NCBI GenBank assembly: GCA_945872375.1
Contig: CAMBYR010000097.1
Coordinates: 1-7,408 of the forward strand
Reading direction: 5' to 3'
Length of the DNA: 7,408 bases
DNA from: an uncultured Blautia sp.
Lineage (GTDB): Bacteria; Bacillota; Clostridia; Lachnospirales; Lachnospiraceae
A program made the translations under genes and the position numbers. Below the pieces are notes generated by a model. That model saw nothing but the letters and a program-made list of their open reading frames with translations, did no database searches and had not been told where the DNA came from. Within the stretch, counting starts at the first letter, position 1. The number at the start of each line of letters is the position of its first letter. This document shows positions 5,769-7,408 of the stretch, piece after piece.

Positions 5769-7259
5769 ATGCTGAACAGAAATATCAGAAAACTGGTACA
5801 ATATGGTATTGAAAACGGTCTTACTCCGGCATGCGAAAAAAATTATACCATTAATCTTCTTCTGGATGTATTTGGAGAAGAGGAGTATGCGGAACCGGAA
5901 GAAGCTTTTTCCAATGTGGATCTGGAAGAAACGTTAGGTGCTCTTCTGGATGAGGCAGTGCGCCGGGAGCTGATACCGGACAGTATCGTTTATCGGGATC
6001 TTTTTGATACACGTCTGATGAACTGTCTGATGCCCCGTCCGGCACAGGTACAGAAGGAATTCTGGGGCCGTTATCAGGAAAGCCCGGAAAAAGCAACAGA
6101 TTATTTTTACAAACTCAGCCAGGACAGTGACTATATTCGCCGTTACCGTGTGAAAAAGGATATGAAATGGTCTGTGGAAAGTGAGTACGGCGATATTGAT
6201 ATCACCATCAATCTTTCCAAACCGGAAAAGGATCCAAAGGCCATTGCGGCAGCGAAAAATGCAAAAGCCAGCAGCTATCCGAAATGTCTTCTCTGTCCGG
6301 AAAATGAGGGCTATGCAGGCCGCGTAAACCATCCGGCAAGAGAAAATCACAGGATCATTCCGATTACCATTAACGATTGTCCATGGGGATTCCAGTATTC
6401 TCCGTATGTATATTACAATGAGCACTGTATTGTGTTCAACAGTCAGCATACACCTATGAAGATTGAGAGGAATACGTTTGTAAAACTCTTTGATTTTGTG
6501 AAGCTGTTTCCGCATTATTTCCTTGGATCCAATGCAGATCTTCCTATCGTAGGCGGTTCCATTTTAAGCCATGATCATTTCCAGGGAGGACATTATACGT
6601 TTGCTATGGCAAAGGCGCCTATGGAATGTCATGTGACGATTCCGGGATATGAGGATGTGGAGGCCGGCATTGTCAAATGGCCGCTGTCCGTGTTCCGTAT
6701 CCGTCACAAAGATGAAAAGCGTCTGATCGACCTTGCATCTCATGTGCTGGAGGCATGGAGAGGTTATACGGATGAAGCTGCCTTTATCTATGCAGAGACG
6801 GACGGAGAACCCCACAATACCATTACTCCGATTGCCCGCAAGGTGGGTGATATCTTTGAACTGGATCTGACACTGAGAAATAATATTACCACAGAGGAGC
6901 ATCCTCTCGGTGTATACCATCCTCACGCAGAATACCATCACATTAAAAAAGAAAACATCGGCCTTATCGAGGTTATGGGTCTTGCAGTGCTTCCGGCCCG
7001 CCTGAAAGAGGAACTGGAACTTCTGGAAGAATACATTCTCGAAGGCAAAGAAGTTGCTTCCAACGAAAAGATTGAGAAGCATGCCGCATGGGTGGCAGAA
7101 TTCCTTCCCAAATATGAATCTGTAACAAAAGAAAATATCCATGAGATCCTGCAGAAAGAAGTGGGAATTGTGTTTACGCATGTTCTTGAAGACGCCGGTG
7201 TTTATAAATGTACACCGGAAGGCAGAGAAGCTTTTATGAGATTTATTGAAGCTCTGTAA
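5769..7259 (+). CDS. galT: UDP-glucose--hexose-1-phosphate uridylyltransferase, class II (Firmicutes-type GalT)
   Basis: The 496-residue cytosolic enzyme of the Leloir pathway exchanges galactose-1-phosphate with UDP-glucose to give UDP-galactose and glucose-1-phosphate. The length and N-terminal helical region fit the Firmicutes/Bifidobacterium type (about 490-510 aa) rather than the ~350-aa E. coli type. Visible signatures are CLLCPEN (173-179; paired cysteines C173 and C176), NDCPWGFQYSPYVYYNEHCIVF, and GGSILSHDHFQGGH. The last has H268-D-H270, the counterpart of the HPH nucleophile motif, so H270 is the expected uridylylated residue. EPHNTITPIARK (347-358) and HPHAEYHHIKKENIGLIEVMG (384-404) are further family motifs. 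The gene ends with tandem in-frame stops (TAA TGA). galK and galE are not in the window, and the flanking sequence ends 149 bp later, so the usual gal neighbours may lie beyond. UDP-galactose could feed surface polysaccharide synthesis as well as sugar breakdown. Confidence 0.96.
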   Translation: MLNRNIRKLVQYGIENGLTPACEKNYTINLLLDVFGEEEYAEPEEAFSNVDLEETLGALLDEAVRRELIPDSIVYRDLFDTRLMNCLMPRPAQVQKEFWGRYQESPEKATDYFYKLSQDSDYIRRYRVKKDMKWSVESEYGDIDITINLSKPEKDPKAIAAAKNAKASSYPKCLLCPENEGYAGRVNHPARENHRIIPITINDCPWGFQYSPYVYYNEHCIVFNSQHTPMKIERNTFVKLFDFVKLFPHYFLGSNADLPIVGGSILSHDHFQGGHYTFAMAKAPMECHVTIPGYEDVEAGIVKWPLSVFRIRHKDEKRLIDLASHVLEAWRGYTDEAAFIYAETDGEPHNTITPIARKVGDIFELDLTLRNNITTEEHPLGVYHPHAEYHHIKKENIGLIEVMGLAVLPARLKEELELLEEYILEGKEVASNEKIEKHAAWVAEFLPKYESVTKENIHEILQKEVGIVFTHVLEDAGVYKCTPEGREAFMRFIEAL

Positions 7260-7260
7260 T

Positions 7261-7295
7261 GATTTTTGCAGACAGTTTTCTTCAAAAATCCTGTC
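7261..7295 (+). repeat. Inverted repeat just after galT
   Basis: GATTTTTG (7261-7268) and CAAAAATC (7283-7290) are a perfect 8-bp inverted pair. GACAG (7271-7275) inside the loop also matches CTGTC (7291-7295) just outside. This could mark the 3' end of the galT message, but the stem is A/T-rich and no T run follows, so it is a poor intrinsic terminator. Confidence 0.35.
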
Positions 7296-7312
7296 AGGTA
7301 AAATGTGTCATC

Positions 7313-7408
<96 letters not shown>

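Noticed and set aside
6564..7181. Minus-strand open frames inside galT, here and at 5934-6515
   Set aside because: They lie antisense to a clearly recognisable GalT with all its motifs; no independent coding evidence.

Overview
The window looks like a stretch of a Gram-positive, gut-type Clostridia chromosome, most likely Lachnospiraceae. This rests on the moderate G+C content, strong AGGAGG-like ribosome binding sites, the Firmicutes-type (class II) GalT, and protein styles typical of that family. It is an impression from sequence, not a database result. All supported genes are on the + strand. The last ~95 bases contain only A and T and drift into a long A run. This looks like the low-complexity end of an assembled contig.

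Layout: (1) 3-587 is the C-terminal part of a polysaccharide/oligosaccharide flippase, probably the last gene of a surface-polysaccharide cluster that starts outside the window. (2) 588-775 is a non-coding junction. It holds a 99-bp segment bounded by imperfect inverted repeats that reaches into the flippase 3' end, then an extended -10 promoter, then a strong GAAA-loop hairpin with a T run. (3) 776-1480 is mtnN (MTA/SAH nucleosidase). (4) 1586-1954 is a small conserved-looking hypothetical protein with a Cys/Arg tail. (5) 1987-3177 is a class I SAM-dependent methyltransferase with a Methyltransf_32-like domain. (6) 3230-5680 is a large membrane-anchored extracytoplasmic protein with a propeller-like middle and a C-terminal domain resembling an inactive C39-type peptidase fold. 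(7) 5769-7259 is galT.

Genes 3-6 are separated by 105, 32 and 52 bp with no clear terminator between them, so they could be co-transcribed. galT follows after 88 bp and has its own plausible promoter. One biochemical link is visible: the methyltransferase would make S-adenosylhomocysteine, which MtnN removes. The flippase, the anchored surface protein and GalT (UDP-galactose supply) all relate loosely to the cell envelope, but nothing in the sequence proves a shared pathway.

I see no CRISPR array, tRNA, rRNA, transposase, toxin-antitoxin pair or recognisable defence system. The most interesting items are the promoter/terminator overlap ahead of mtnN, the 816-residue surface protein with its apparently dead C39-like domain, and the inverted-repeat segment at the flippase end.
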